From positions 1 through 64,000 of the forward strand of contig NZ_JAABNP010000028.1 in the NCBI RefSeq assembly GCF_009928485.1: a stretch of 64,000 nt of DNA, written 5' to 3'. The number at the start of each line of letters is the position of its first letter. Positions within the stretch are counted from its first letter, which is position 1. The notes beneath the pieces were generated by a model, which was not told the DNA's origin, did no database searches, and saw only the letters and a program-made list of their open reading frames with translations. The stretch is from Clostridium sp. C2-6-12. Lineage in GTDB: Bacteria; Bacillota; Clostridia; Clostridiales; Clostridiaceae. Of this stretch, positions 1 to 9,061 are shown piece by piece. The translations under genes and the position numbers were made by a program.

Positions 1-75
1 TTATTTTATCACTTAAATTACGCTACCGCTACGCGTCGATTCTTTGACGCTTACGCTTTTTTATGTTAGATTAAA
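1..75 (+). other. Hairpin at window edge, possible terminator of an upstream gene
   Basis: A GCGTC/GACGC stem with an 8-nt loop (about 34-51) is followed by a short T run on the plus strand. It could terminate a gene entering from the left. Nothing else is visible in this stub. Confidence 0.3.
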
Positions 76-2991
76 TTAATTAAGAAGTTGTATAATCTCT
101 TCCTTTGGAACAGGCTTGCTTACTAGATAACCTTGAAATAAATCACAATTATAACTAGAGATATAATCTAACTGTTCTTCGGTTTCAATACCTTCAGCTA
201 TGACTGTAAATTCAAGTTGTTTCATAAGTGTTATTATTAAGCCTGTAATACAAACTTTTTCATCATCGATTAAAATATCATCTGTAAAAGACTTGTCAAT
301 TTTCAATACGTCAACAGGAAGATTTTTTAAATATGTTAATGAAGAATATCCACACCCAAAGTCATCTAATGCAATTCGTATTCCTTTATTTCTAATTTCT
401 GAAAATAAAATAGACATATCTTCAAAAGATTCCATAAAGACAGACTCAGTAATTTCAATAAGTATACATTCAGGAGGTATTTCAGCTTCTTTTATTATAT
501 TAAATAATATATTTTTGAAATCTTTTTGCATAAGTTGAACTGCTGAGACATTGATTGAAATATAATAATTAGTATATCCAAGATCTAAAAGTTCTTTAGC
601 GAAATTACAAGCGTTTTTTAAAACCCAAGTTCCAATTTCAATAATTTGGCCTGATTCTTCAGCAACTTTTATAAAATTATCAGGCGAAATAAATCCATCT
701 ATAGGACTATGCCATCTTATTAAAGCTTCCATACCAACTATTTGACCAGTGATCACATCTGTTATTGGTTGATAATATAAAATAAATTCATTATTCTGTA
801 TAGCATTATGCAAGTTGTTGTGTAAATTTATTTTTTTTAAGGTATCTTCACCCATAAATGCATTAAAAAATGTATATTTATTTTTACCCGATTCTTTTGA
901 ATAATACATTGCGGTATCAGCATTTTTCAATAATTCATTTTCATCAGAACCATTATCAGGGTATATGGATATTCCAATACTTGAACTGATATGAAAATGA
1001 CTTCCGTCTATACTGTAAGGTTCTGATATTTTATTCAAAACTATATGGGCTATATTTTCAAGCACTGATTTTTCTGTTGAGCCAGTATAAACTATAATGA
1101 ATTCATCACCGCTAAGTCTAAAAGCAGTAAATTCATTTTGGTCCATTGAACTTATACGCTGCCCAACAAAATTTAATAATTTATCACCAATTGGATGACC
1201 AAAAGAGTCATTTATTATTTTAAAATTATCTAAATCTAGAAAGAAAAGAGAAAATTCTTTACTTGATTCGATTAAATTTTTAAGAGTATTATTTAGAGAT
1301 ACTCTATTTGGGAGTTTTGTAATTGAATCATAATAAGCTAATGCATTAATTTCTGTTTGTTTTTGCTTTAATTCAGTTACATCTTTATAAGAACCATACA
1401 TTTTAATCAATTTTCCAGTTTTGTCATATTGCATTTTTACATTAGCAATTAGCCATTTATATGTTTCATCTTTACATTTTACCCTGTAAATAACATTATT
1501 ATTAATAAAGCCATTTATCTGGTGGACGCTTCTGGTTTTGATTACAGAGTCCCTATCCTCAGGATGAATAATATTTAACCAATCATCAAAACTTGGTAAT
1601 TCTTCGTTTGTATAACCAAGGATTTTAAACAATTTATCAGAGTAGGTTCTTTTATTTGTTTTTAAATCTTCTTCCCAAATTATGTCCAGAGAGGATTCCG
1701 CAACCAATCTGTATTTTTCTTCACTTAATAGGAGCTCACTTTGTTTATTAGTTAATTCAATATAATTTTCATTTAAAGATTCTTCAGAAGCAACTAGTTC
1801 TTCATATAGAGTGCTAATTTCTTCATTGTTTTCCATAAGTGTATGTTCAACTTTAATTCGTTTCTTTATATTTACCATGAGATATAATATTAAACTAATT
1901 AAAATTATAAAGATTAAAGCGACAATATGAAGTTGAAGTTTATAGGTTTCATAGAAAGAAAAAGGCTTATTAATAATTGTACTATTTTCAGGAAGAATTG
2001 CTGAAGTTAAGCTGTATTTTTTTAATACATTATAATCATAAACAGAGTGGACTGATTTTTTATCTATAAAAGAAATTGAATTTATATCTTCACCTTTAAG
2101 ATATCTAAGAGCAAGGTTACCTATATCAGTTCCATGAACTTTTGGACTAATAACACTTCCTCCAATGCAACCTTGGCCAATTAAAGGCTCTGAAGTAGTG
2201 AAAATGGGTACTGAACTACTAGTGGAAATAATATTTAGTAGTTTATTAACAGGAAGTACAGATTCTTTTGAGTCTAAACTGTAAGCATCAAGAATGATAA
2301 TGCTATCATCCTTTAAGGAGGAAGAGATCCTAGATATTTCTTCAATAGAACTGGTACTCAAATTATAAACTGTAAGATTTTCATTAATTGAGGCTGCTGT
2401 CTTTTTAGCTAAGTTGTAATAACTTATTCCAGTTTCAGTATTTTCAAGAATCATATAGACATTTTTTATTTTAGAATTAATTTTTAATGCAGCTTTAATA
2501 GTACCTTCTGGGTCAATGGATTCATAAATGCCAGCAACATTTGTAGTGTTATGCAAAATTTTATCGGCAGAATCTTTATGTACCCCCCCAAATATTAGAG
2601 GTGCATCTGAAAATATTTCTTTTCTATGTTTTATTGCAAAATTTAATGCAGCATCGTCCGTTGTTATAATTAAATCTATTTTTTTGTTTGAATACTTGTA
2701 TTTATAATATTCGTATAATTTTTTTAAATGTTCTTCTGAATTATATCTTTTCCAATCCATGTATTCTACATACTTAACTAAATTTTCTTGAGTTTTTAAA
2801 GCATCCAATATACCTTCAAATTCTCCATTTGTCCAATAAAAATCTGTATTATAAGAATTCAATATAAGCACATTTTTATCAGCAACATCTGCTTTTGCAT
2901 TAATTGGCTGAAAGTTGCTTAAAACAAAAACAATTAGGAAAAGCAGGAGAAAAATTTTATTATTTATTTTAAGTTTTTTTATGTATATCAT
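76..2991 (-). CDS. Membrane c-di-GMP signalling protein: ABC-type sensor, PAS, GGDEF, EAL
   Basis: This 971-residue protein probably senses a ligand outside the membrane and makes or breaks cyclic di-GMP inside. An N-terminal hydrophobic segment is followed by a periplasmic-binding-like domain of the ABC_sub_bind type (about 36-330), a second membrane helix near 355, a coiled coil, a PAS domain, a GGDEF domain and an EAL domain. The GGDEF signature reads SGDEF, which is compatible with activity. The EAL domain keeps EALIR, the DDFGCGYSS motif, the KIDKSF lysine and AEGIET, so it should hydrolyse c-di-GMP. An in-frame ATG lies 15 codons upstream at 3036, but a perfect AGGAGG at 3001-3006 sits 9 nt before the ATG at 2991, so I place the start there. 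No neighbouring gene suggests the ligand. Which activity dominates cannot be read from sequence. Confidence 0.9.
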   Translation of the reverse strand: MIYIKKLKINNKIFLLLFLIVFVLSNFQPINAKADVADKNVLILNSYNTDFYWTNGEFEGILDALKTQENLVKYVEYMDWKRYNSEEHLKKLYEYYKYKYSNKKIDLIITTDDAALNFAIKHRKEIFSDAPLIFGGVHKDSADKILHNTTNVAGIYESIDPEGTIKAALKINSKIKNVYMILENTETGISYYNLAKKTAASINENLTVYNLSTSSIEEISRISSSLKDDSIIILDAYSLDSKESVLPVNKLLNIISTSSSVPIFTTSEPLIGQGCIGGSVISPKVHGTDIGNLALRYLKGEDINSISFIDKKSVHSVYDYNVLKKYSLTSAILPENSTIINKPFSFYETYKLQLHIVALIFIILISLILYLMVNIKKRIKVEHTLMENNEEISTLYEELVASEESLNENYIELTNKQSELLLSEEKYRLVAESSLDIIWEEDLKTNKRTYSDKLFKILGYTNEELPSFDDWLNIIHPEDRDSVIKTRSVHQINGFINNNVIYRVKCKDETYKWLIANVKMQYDKTGKLIKMYGSYKDVTELKQKQTEINALAYYDSITKLPNRVSLNNTLKNLIESSKEFSLFFLDLDNFKIINDSFGHPIGDKLLNFVGQRISSMDQNEFTAFRLSGDEFIIVYTGSTEKSVLENIAHIVLNKISEPYSIDGSHFHISSSIGISIYPDNGSDENELLKNADTAMYYSKESGKNKYTFFNAFMGEDTLKKINLHNNLHNAIQNNEFILYYQPITDVITGQIVGMEALIRWHSPIDGFISPDNFIKVAEESGQIIEIGTWVLKNACNFAKELLDLGYTNYYISINVSAVQLMQKDFKNILFNIIKEAEIPPECILIEITESVFMESFEDMSILFSEIRNKGIRIALDDFGCGYSSLTYLKNLPVDVLKIDKSFTDDILIDDEKVCITGLIITLMKQLEFTVIAEGIETEEQLDYISSYNCDLFQGYLVSKPVPKEEIIQLLN

Positions 2992-3343
2992 GTAATAAAT
3001 CCTCCTATTTTCTTCTTTGGAATACTTATTTGGCATATTTTAAGTCATTTGGTATAAATATAATTATAATTCAAAGTTTTCTGAATTTCTATATAAAATA
3101 GATAATCATTAAATTTTATAATATACATATTTTAATTGTAATTTCATTTATTAACATAGATAATTTGCTAAAGTATTTACTAGACATGTTATAATAAATT
3201 TGGGAAAATAAAGTAATAAAGTTGATTTGCTAATGTAAATTTTTGTTAAAGAGAGTAAAGTAATTAGAGGATTAAATAATTTTTTCTAGAAAAGAATTCT
3301 AATAGAAAATATATGGTAAATATAAAGAAAAGGGGAAAATTAT
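2992..3343. other. Divergent intergenic region
   Basis: This AT-rich stretch separates divergent genes and must hold promoters for both. It contains the AGGAGG of the left gene at 3001-3006. I see no riboswitch, repeat or further gene. Confidence 0.4.
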
Positions 3344-3631
3344 ATGAGAGAAGATATTGAAGAAAAAATAAAAGTATTTTGCAAAAAAGGTAATATGAAA
3401 ATGGAGAAGCTTTCTATTAAAGCTACGGAAGAGGGATATGTTGCAACAGATGGCTATATGTCAATTATTTTTGATAAAGAAGGAAAAGTAACTTCATTGC
3501 CAGTACACAAATTATACGGAAATAAAATGACAGGGCCAGTAAACAAAATACTATCAATTTATACCTATGTTATTATTGCAATATTTATTTTTGGAGGGAT
3601 AGTATGGTTAATAAGTGTTTTAAAAAAATAA
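3344..3631 (+). CDS. Small C-terminally anchored membrane protein, unknown function
   Basis: This 95-residue protein has a soluble, charged N-terminal part of about 65 residues and one hydrophobic helix at about 70-90, followed by a short lysine tail. The soluble part contains a glycine- and tyrosine-rich stretch (EEGYVATDGYMSIIFDKEG) that looks like a small beta sheet. A purine-rich AAAAGGGG site precedes the ATG by about 8 nt. I do not recognise the family. It stands alone between the divergent c-di-GMP protein and the hydrogenase-like kinase, and nothing in the context assigns it a role. Confidence 0.6.
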   Translation: MREDIEEKIKVFCKKGNMKMEKLSIKATEEGYVATDGYMSIIFDKEGKVTSLPVHKLYGNKMTGPVNKILSIYTYVIIAIFIFGGIVWLISVLKK

Positions 3632-3734
3632 ATTTAGAATAAAAACTTCATCTTATAATTTTTTACTGAGTAGAATAAAAATAGCTTTTTGTCATTAAGT
3701 GTTAGCTAACATTATTATTAGAGTAAGGTTAACT

Positions 3735-3761
3735 GTTTATATAATAAGTATTTATATAAAC
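3735..3761. promoter_or_regulatory. Perfect 10-bp inverted repeat, candidate operator
   Basis: GTTTATATAA at 3735-3744 is repeated inverted at 3752-3761 with a 7-bp spacer. It ends about 55 nt before the start of the hydrogenase-like kinase, where a repressor or activator site would lie. The cognate regulator is unknown. Confidence 0.35.
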
Positions 3762-3815
3762 AAGCATTTGGAATAATTCCAATTGAAACTTACTAGCTTT
3801 TAGGAGGAATTATTT

Positions 3816-5909
3816 ATGTACAATTTTGAAGAACAAATATATTTAAATGAGGAAAAATGCACAGGCTGTAATAAATGCTTAACTAATTGTCCAGTTGCAG
3901 GAGCTAATATTGCATATCTTGTAGAAGGGAAAAATAAGATAAGAATAAATTCAGAAAAATGTATTCATTGTGGTAAATGTATTAAAGTATGTGATCATAA
4001 TGCAAGAGATTTTAGAGATGACACTGAAAGATTTTTTAATGATTTATCTAATGGGAAAAAGTTATCAGTAGTTGCAGCGCCTTCTCTTATTGTTAACTTT
4101 AAGGAGTATAAAAAGCTACTAGGTTTTCTGAAAAAATCTGGAGTGAATTTTATTTATGATGTATCATTTGGGGCGGATATAACAATTTGGGCATATTTAA
4201 AGACAATAGGTAAGAATAAATTAGATACAATAATAGCTCAGCCTTGTCCTTCTATTGTTACCTATATACAAAAATATCAACCTGAATTACTAGACAAGCT
4301 TGCACCTATACAAAGTCCTATGATATGTACAGCTATTTATATGAAAAAATATAAAAAAATAGAAGATGAAATTGCATTTTTGTCTCCATGTATAGCAAAG
4401 GGTGATGAAATAAATGATAAAAATACTTATGGATATGTTAAGTACAATGTAACATTTAAAAAACTTACAGAATATTTACAGAAAAATAAAATTCATATAT
4501 CTGAATTTGAAGAAATTGATTTTGACTATATTGATTGCGGATTAGGTTTTCTTTTTAGTAGACCAGGAGGTCTTAAGGAAAATATTGAAGCGAGACTAAA
4601 GGATGCGTGGATAAGACAGATAAATGGACCACATCATGCATACAGCTATCTTGAGGCGTATAACAAGAATATAAAAATGAACAGACAAATGCCATTAGTT
4701 GTTGATATTCTTAATTGTACATATGGATGTAACTTTGGTACAGGAACCTGTAATAAATATGAAGATTCAATGAATATAGATGAAGCAGAATATAAATTTC
4801 AAAAATTAAAGAATATTAAAAATACACATAGTGATAAATTTGATTTGGAATATAATTATTTTGATGAGAATTTAAACCTTGAGGATTTTAAGCGGTTATA
4901 TAGCAAAGATGATGTTATAATTGACATTATTGAGCCAACATATAATGAATATGATGAGATATTTAGAAAAATGAATAAATTAACAGAAGAATCAAGAAAT
5001 ATTAATTGCTCAGCTTGTGGTTATGGGTCTTGCAAAACTATGGCAAAATGCATTCATAATGGACTTAATATTTTATCAAACTGTATTGATTATAATAAAA
5101 AGGAAGTAATAAATGAGCATCATCTGTTAGAAGAGAGAAATGAATTTTTTACAAATATTTCTCATGAATTAAGAACACCACTAAATGTTATTTACTCTGT
5201 TTTGCAAATGGAAATGAATTACTATAATAATTTAACTGCGGAAAACATTGAAAAGTATAATAAGATAATTAAGCAAAATTGCTTAAGGTTAATAAAACTA
5301 GTAAATAATATTATTGATATATCAAGAATAGATGCAGGATTTTTTAAACCTTTGTACAAGGTTGAAAATATTGTTAATGTAATTGAAAATATAACTATGT
5401 CTATTGCAACATATGTAAAAAATAAAAAAATGAGTTTAGTTTTTGATACTGAAATAGAGGAATTATACTGCAACTGTGATAGCAATTTAATTGAAAGAAT
5501 AATTTTGAATTTATTATCTAATGCAGTTAAATATGGAAGAGAAAATGGAACTATTACAGTATTGATTTACAAGAATGATTTTAATGTGGTTATAAGCGTG
5601 AAGGATAATGGAATTGGAATACCAGAAGAAATGCAGAAGAAAATTTTTGAAAGATTTCAAAAAGTTGATACAAGTTTATCTAGACAAAGTGAAGGTAGTG
5701 GGATAGGATTATCCCTAGTAAAATCATTAGTAGAAATTCAAGGAGGAACTGTAATTTGTAATAGCAAAATAAACGAAGGAACTGAATTTTTAGTAATGCT
5801 TCCTTTAATAATAGAAGAAGATGGCTTGCTGTCAGATATAAATAAACATGTACTTTATGAAAAAGACAGAAATGAAATAGTAAAGATTGAGTTTTCTGAT
5901 GTGTACTAA
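3816..5909 (+). CDS. [FeFe]-hydrogenase-like sensor histidine kinase
   Basis: This 697-residue soluble protein fuses redox domains to a histidine kinase and is probably an intracellular redox or H2 sensor. Two [4Fe-4S] ferredoxin motifs come first (Cys15/18/21/25 and Cys49/52/55/59). A hydrogenase large-subunit C-terminal domain follows, in which the three H-cluster signatures are reduced to PCP (Cys144), SPC (Cys192) and NCxxxGC (Cys301, Cys305). The four cluster-ligand cysteines are kept, but the proton-shuttle cysteine of the first signature is proline (Pro143). A further Cys-rich Fe-S module lies at 397-411, then the phosphoacceptor His449 in SHELRTP, the N box, and G boxes DNGIGIP and GSGIGLSL. 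No PAS domain and no adjacent response regulator are seen. AGGAGG precedes the ATG. The kinase part is certain; the signal is inferred. Confidence 0.9.
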   Translation: MYNFEEQIYLNEEKCTGCNKCLTNCPVAGANIAYLVEGKNKIRINSEKCIHCGKCIKVCDHNARDFRDDTERFFNDLSNGKKLSVVAAPSLIVNFKEYKKLLGFLKKSGVNFIYDVSFGADITIWAYLKTIGKNKLDTIIAQPCPSIVTYIQKYQPELLDKLAPIQSPMICTAIYMKKYKKIEDEIAFLSPCIAKGDEINDKNTYGYVKYNVTFKKLTEYLQKNKIHISEFEEIDFDYIDCGLGFLFSRPGGLKENIEARLKDAWIRQINGPHHAYSYLEAYNKNIKMNRQMPLVVDILNCTYGCNFGTGTCNKYEDSMNIDEAEYKFQKLKNIKNTHSDKFDLEYNYFDENLNLEDFKRLYSKDDVIIDIIEPTYNEYDEIFRKMNKLTEESRNINCSACGYGSCKTMAKCIHNGLNILSNCIDYNKKEVINEHHLLEERNEFFTNISHELRTPLNVIYSVLQMEMNYYNNLTAENIEKYNKIIKQNCLRLIKLVNNIIDISRIDAGFFKPLYKVENIVNVIENITMSIATYVKNKKMSLVFDTEIEELYCNCDSNLIERIILNLLSNAVKYGRENGTITVLIYKNDFNVVISVKDNGIGIPEEMQKKIFERFQKVDTSLSRQSEGSGIGLSLVKSLVEIQGGTVICNSKINEGTEFLVMLPLIIEEDGLLSDINKHVLYEKDRNEIVKIEFSDVY

Positions 5910-5917
5910 AAAAGTAA

Positions 5918-5964
5918 CACCTAATTTTCAGATTTTGTTTGAAAATTAGGTGCTTATTATTTTT
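5918..5964. terminator. Intrinsic terminator
   Basis: A perfect 13-bp stem (5918-5930 with 5940-5952) is followed by a T-rich tail. It ends the kinase gene, and its A-rich left side may also serve the convergent gene. Confidence 0.85.
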
Positions 5965-5990
5965 ATAATAATTATTAAGTTTATGTTTAA

Positions 5991-6620
5991 CTAATTACTC
6001 TTTAAAAAAATAAATAAGTCATATTTTTTTGAAAGTCCTAAATAAATAACTATTGTAGTTATGCAAGTTAATGCCATTAATACTAGGCTGCTTTCAAATG
6101 ACAGCATAAGGTTTAAAAAAGCAAACTTTGTTTTTAATAATGATATTAACACAAATGGAAGTAATACAATTATTAATATTGAGAGAAGTTGAATTTTTGA
6201 TTTGCAAATCTTCTTAAATCTTGAAAGTGTGCTTAAAGTGAAATAACCAGCAAATACTAACATACAAGTGATTAATGTGCTTATTAATATTCCTTTTTCA
6301 AATATGACATCAAGAGAAGTAAATAAAAACATCAATAATGAAAAAGTAAATATTCCTTCAAAAACCTGCTGTTTAATTGAAATAGATTTATTATATTTAT
6401 GTATTAAGTTATCGCAGAACTTATTTATATCTTTATGACATTCTAATTTTTTTGTTGGAACTTCTTGCTCTTGGGCAGTAAGCATAATATCAAAAACTTG
6501 ATTTTCTATTTTTCGTGGCAATAAAAAACTAAAGTTATGCTTTAATAAGCATCTTTCCATTTTACGATAAGCCTCTAAGTAAGTAGTTTTTAGCAAAGAC
6601 GTATTAGGTCTATTATTCAT
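5991..6620 (-). CDS. Multipass membrane protein, unknown function
   Basis: The 209-residue protein has a soluble N-terminal helical region of about 90 residues followed by four or five hydrophobic segments. The N-terminal part (the KTTYLEAYRKMERCLL region and a stretch near VFDIMLTAQEQE) recalls the small helical domains of DUF1048/DUF1129-type Firmicute membrane proteins, but I cannot confirm the family. Its start has a good AGAGGTG site 7-8 nt upstream. It is convergent with the kinase gene and shares the terminator region with it. No function is inferred. Confidence 0.65.
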   Translation of the reverse strand: MNNRPNTSLLKTTYLEAYRKMERCLLKHNFSFLLPRKIENQVFDIMLTAQEQEVPTKKLECHKDINKFCDNLIHKYNKSISIKQQVFEGIFTFSLLMFLFTSLDVIFEKGILISTLITCMLVFAGYFTLSTLSRFKKICKSKIQLLSILIIVLLPFVLISLLKTKFAFLNLMLSFESSLVLMALTCITTIVIYLGLSKKYDLFIFLKSN

Positions 6621-6851
6621 ATTCTCACACCTCTAATAAATTGAACCCTTTAATTAAAATTGCTATTTTTTAAGCCTATTTTTATGACCAATATTATTTT
6701 AGCAGAGGACAAGCGATAAGTAAATAATATATCTATGCCTAAAAATCGAAAAAATATCTTAAAAGATTGTATGAAATTAGCTTATAATATATAATTTATA
6801 GTAGATTTATGTAATTTTAAGTGTAAATAAAACAATAAAGGTTGGGTTTAG

Positions 6852-8975
6852 ATGGAATTAAAAAGATTTAATCAAAAAGATATAATTTTTGCGTTAGATA
6901 TAGGAACAAGATCCATTATAGGGACAGTAGGGATTATAAAAGACAAGAAATTTCATGTTGTATGTGAGAAATACTTAGAACATGAAGAAAGAGCTATGGT
7001 AGATGGTCAGATACATGATATTACCTTAGTTGCATCAGTTGTTCAAAAAGTTAAATCCTACCTTGAAGATGAACTTCAAATTCAGCTTAATGAGGTATCT
7101 ATTGCAGCGGCAGGTAGATTTTTAAGAACAATTGATATCAAATCAGATATTGAACTTAATGAAGAAGAAGAAGTAGATAAAGAAATAGTGAGAAGTCTTG
7201 AATTAAGTGCTGTAAAGAAAGCTGAAGAAGAAATAGCTGCAACAACTGAAGGAAAATTATATTGCGTTGGCTATTCTATAAAGAATTTTTATTTAAATGG
7301 ATTTTTAATATCTAACTTAATAGGACACAAGGGACAAAATATTGGTGCTGAAGTAATAGCAACTTTCCTACCAAGATCAGTAATTGATTCACTTTATTCA
7401 GTTATGAATAAAGTAAATTTAAAAGTTGTAAATTTAACTTTAGAACCAATAGCAGCAATGGAGGCTGCTATTCCAAAGAATTTAAGACTATTAAATATTG
7501 CTTTAGTGGATATAGGAGCAGGTACTTCAGATATAGCAATAAGTTCAAAAGAAAGTATTTCAGCATATGGAATGGTTCCTATGGCTGGTGATGAAATCAC
7601 AGAAACTATTGTACAAGAATACTTAGTGGATTTTAATACAGCTGAAAATATAAAAAGGTCTGTAGCTAAAGAGAAAGAAATAACATACATTGATGTTTTA
7701 GGAATGGAAAATACTATTTTATCAGAAAATGTATTCAAATTAATAAGCTCAATTGTAAATAAAACATCAGAAGAGGTTTCTAAGAAAATTCTAGAATTAA
7801 ATGGAGGGAAGGCTCCAAGTGCTGTTTTTTTAGTTGGAGGCGGAGCTCATACTCCAGGAATTTTAGAAGCAATAGCAGATAAGTTAAAACTGCCACCTCA
7901 AAGAATTGCTATTAAAGACAGACAATCTGTTACTGAATGTGTTTCAGATAACGGTTTGGGTTCAGCAGGGGTAACTGTGCTTGGAATTGCTTTAACTGCA
8001 TTAAGAAGCTTAGGGAATGATTTTATTGATGTTGTGCTAAATAATGATCCAATAAGTTTATTTAATTCTCATAAGCATACTATAATGGATGTATTACTTC
8101 AGGCTGGGATTAACCCGTCTTTACTCATAAGCAAAAATGGGAAAAGTGTCAGATTTAATTATAATGGCTGTAAAAGAATTGTTTTTGGTGAATATGGAGT
8201 TAATGCTAAAATAACAATAAATGGAGAAGCTGCTACTCTTGAAACAGAAGTTAAAGCAGGTGATAATATTGTATTAGAATATGCTCAAAATGGGAAAGAT
8301 GCAGCTCCAAAATTATCAGAGCACATTAGAAATATAAATTCTATTTCTGTATATTTAAATGATGAAATTATAAACATAGATCCAGTGATTCTTGTAAATG
8401 GAAATAATGAAGGTGTAGATTATACAATACAAAGTGGAGATGAAATAGAAGTATTTTTACCAGCTAAAGTTTCTGATTATAAAAAGTATATATTAAAAGA
8501 AGAGGTAAATTTATTAAAGGATAATATTTTATTGGAGGACAATTATGAAATTCTTGATGGAGATCATATTGTTAAAGAAATTAAAGTTCATGAGGATTCT
8601 GAAAAGACAGAAGAAATTGATCTAGAAGAAAAACAAGAGAAAATAGAAGAGACTGATAAGAAAATAAGTTATGATAATGAAATAGATATTAGCTATGAAA
8701 ATACATATAATATAGAAAAAAATGAAAGTGTATTTGAAAATCAACCCGGTATTATTAAAGAAGAATTTTCAAGTATAGTAGTAACAGTAAATGGGGAAAA
8801 TATAACTTTAATAGGCAAAAATCAATATATAATTGTTGATATATTTGACTATATAGATTTTGATTTAACAATAGCAAAAGGAATAATTAATTTAACTTTA
8901 AATGGTGAAAAAGCATCATATACAGCTAAGATAAGTAATGGAGATGTAATTGAAGTTTTTTGGAGTAATAATTAG
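6852..8975 (+). CDS. FtsA-like actin-fold ATPase with long C-terminal extension
   Basis: The first 390 residues form an FtsA/PilM-type actin-fold ATPase: phosphate-1 motif FALDIGTRSIIG near residue 14, phosphate-2 motif LVDIGAGTSDIAI, and adenosine motif VFLVGGGAHTPG. The remaining 315 residues are unusual for FtsA, which is about 420 residues in most bacteria. They look like repeated small beta-grasp-like segments, each with a VNG or LNG hairpin and an xSGDEIEVF or xNGDVIEVF end, separated by an acidic linker near 575-630. No C-terminal amphipathic membrane helix is obvious. It stands alone, not beside ftsZ. A second, divergent FtsA-like protein working in division or sporulation is a reasonable inference, but the partner is unknown. 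The Shine-Dalgarno site (AAAGG) is weak. Confidence 0.8.
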   Translation: MELKRFNQKDIIFALDIGTRSIIGTVGIIKDKKFHVVCEKYLEHEERAMVDGQIHDITLVASVVQKVKSYLEDELQIQLNEVSIAAAGRFLRTIDIKSDIELNEEEEVDKEIVRSLELSAVKKAEEEIAATTEGKLYCVGYSIKNFYLNGFLISNLIGHKGQNIGAEVIATFLPRSVIDSLYSVMNKVNLKVVNLTLEPIAAMEAAIPKNLRLLNIALVDIGAGTSDIAISSKESISAYGMVPMAGDEITETIVQEYLVDFNTAENIKRSVAKEKEITYIDVLGMENTILSENVFKLISSIVNKTSEEVSKKILELNGGKAPSAVFLVGGGAHTPGILEAIADKLKLPPQRIAIKDRQSVTECVSDNGLGSAGVTVLGIALTALRSLGNDFIDVVLNNDPISLFNSHKHTIMDVLLQAGINPSLLISKNGKSVRFNYNGCKRIVFGEYGVNAKITINGEAATLETEVKAGDNIVLEYAQNGKDAAPKLSEHIRNINSISVYLNDEIINIDPVILVNGNNEGVDYTIQSGDEIEVFLPAKVSDYKKYILKEEVNLLKDNILLEDNYEILDGDHIVKEIKVHEDSEKTEEIDLEEKQEKIEETDKKISYDNEIDISYENTYNIEKNESVFENQPGIIKEEFSSIVVTVNGENITLIGKNQYIIVDIFDYIDFDLTIAKGIINLTLNGEKASYTAKISNGDVIEVFWSNN

Positions 8976-9061
8976 TTAATTAATTTTAAGTAGATATTAA
9001 GCCTTTTAATAATTAGTAATAGCAGTATAAAATAAGCAATATAAATGGAGGAAATATAAAA

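Noticed and set aside
200-538. 112-residue plus-strand frame
   Set aside because: Antisense to the EAL domain of a clear gene; no ribosome site.
3701-3710. Palindrome GTTAGCTAAC similar to the element operator candidate at 56535
   Set aside because: Short AT-rich palindrome far from the element; a chance match is likely.
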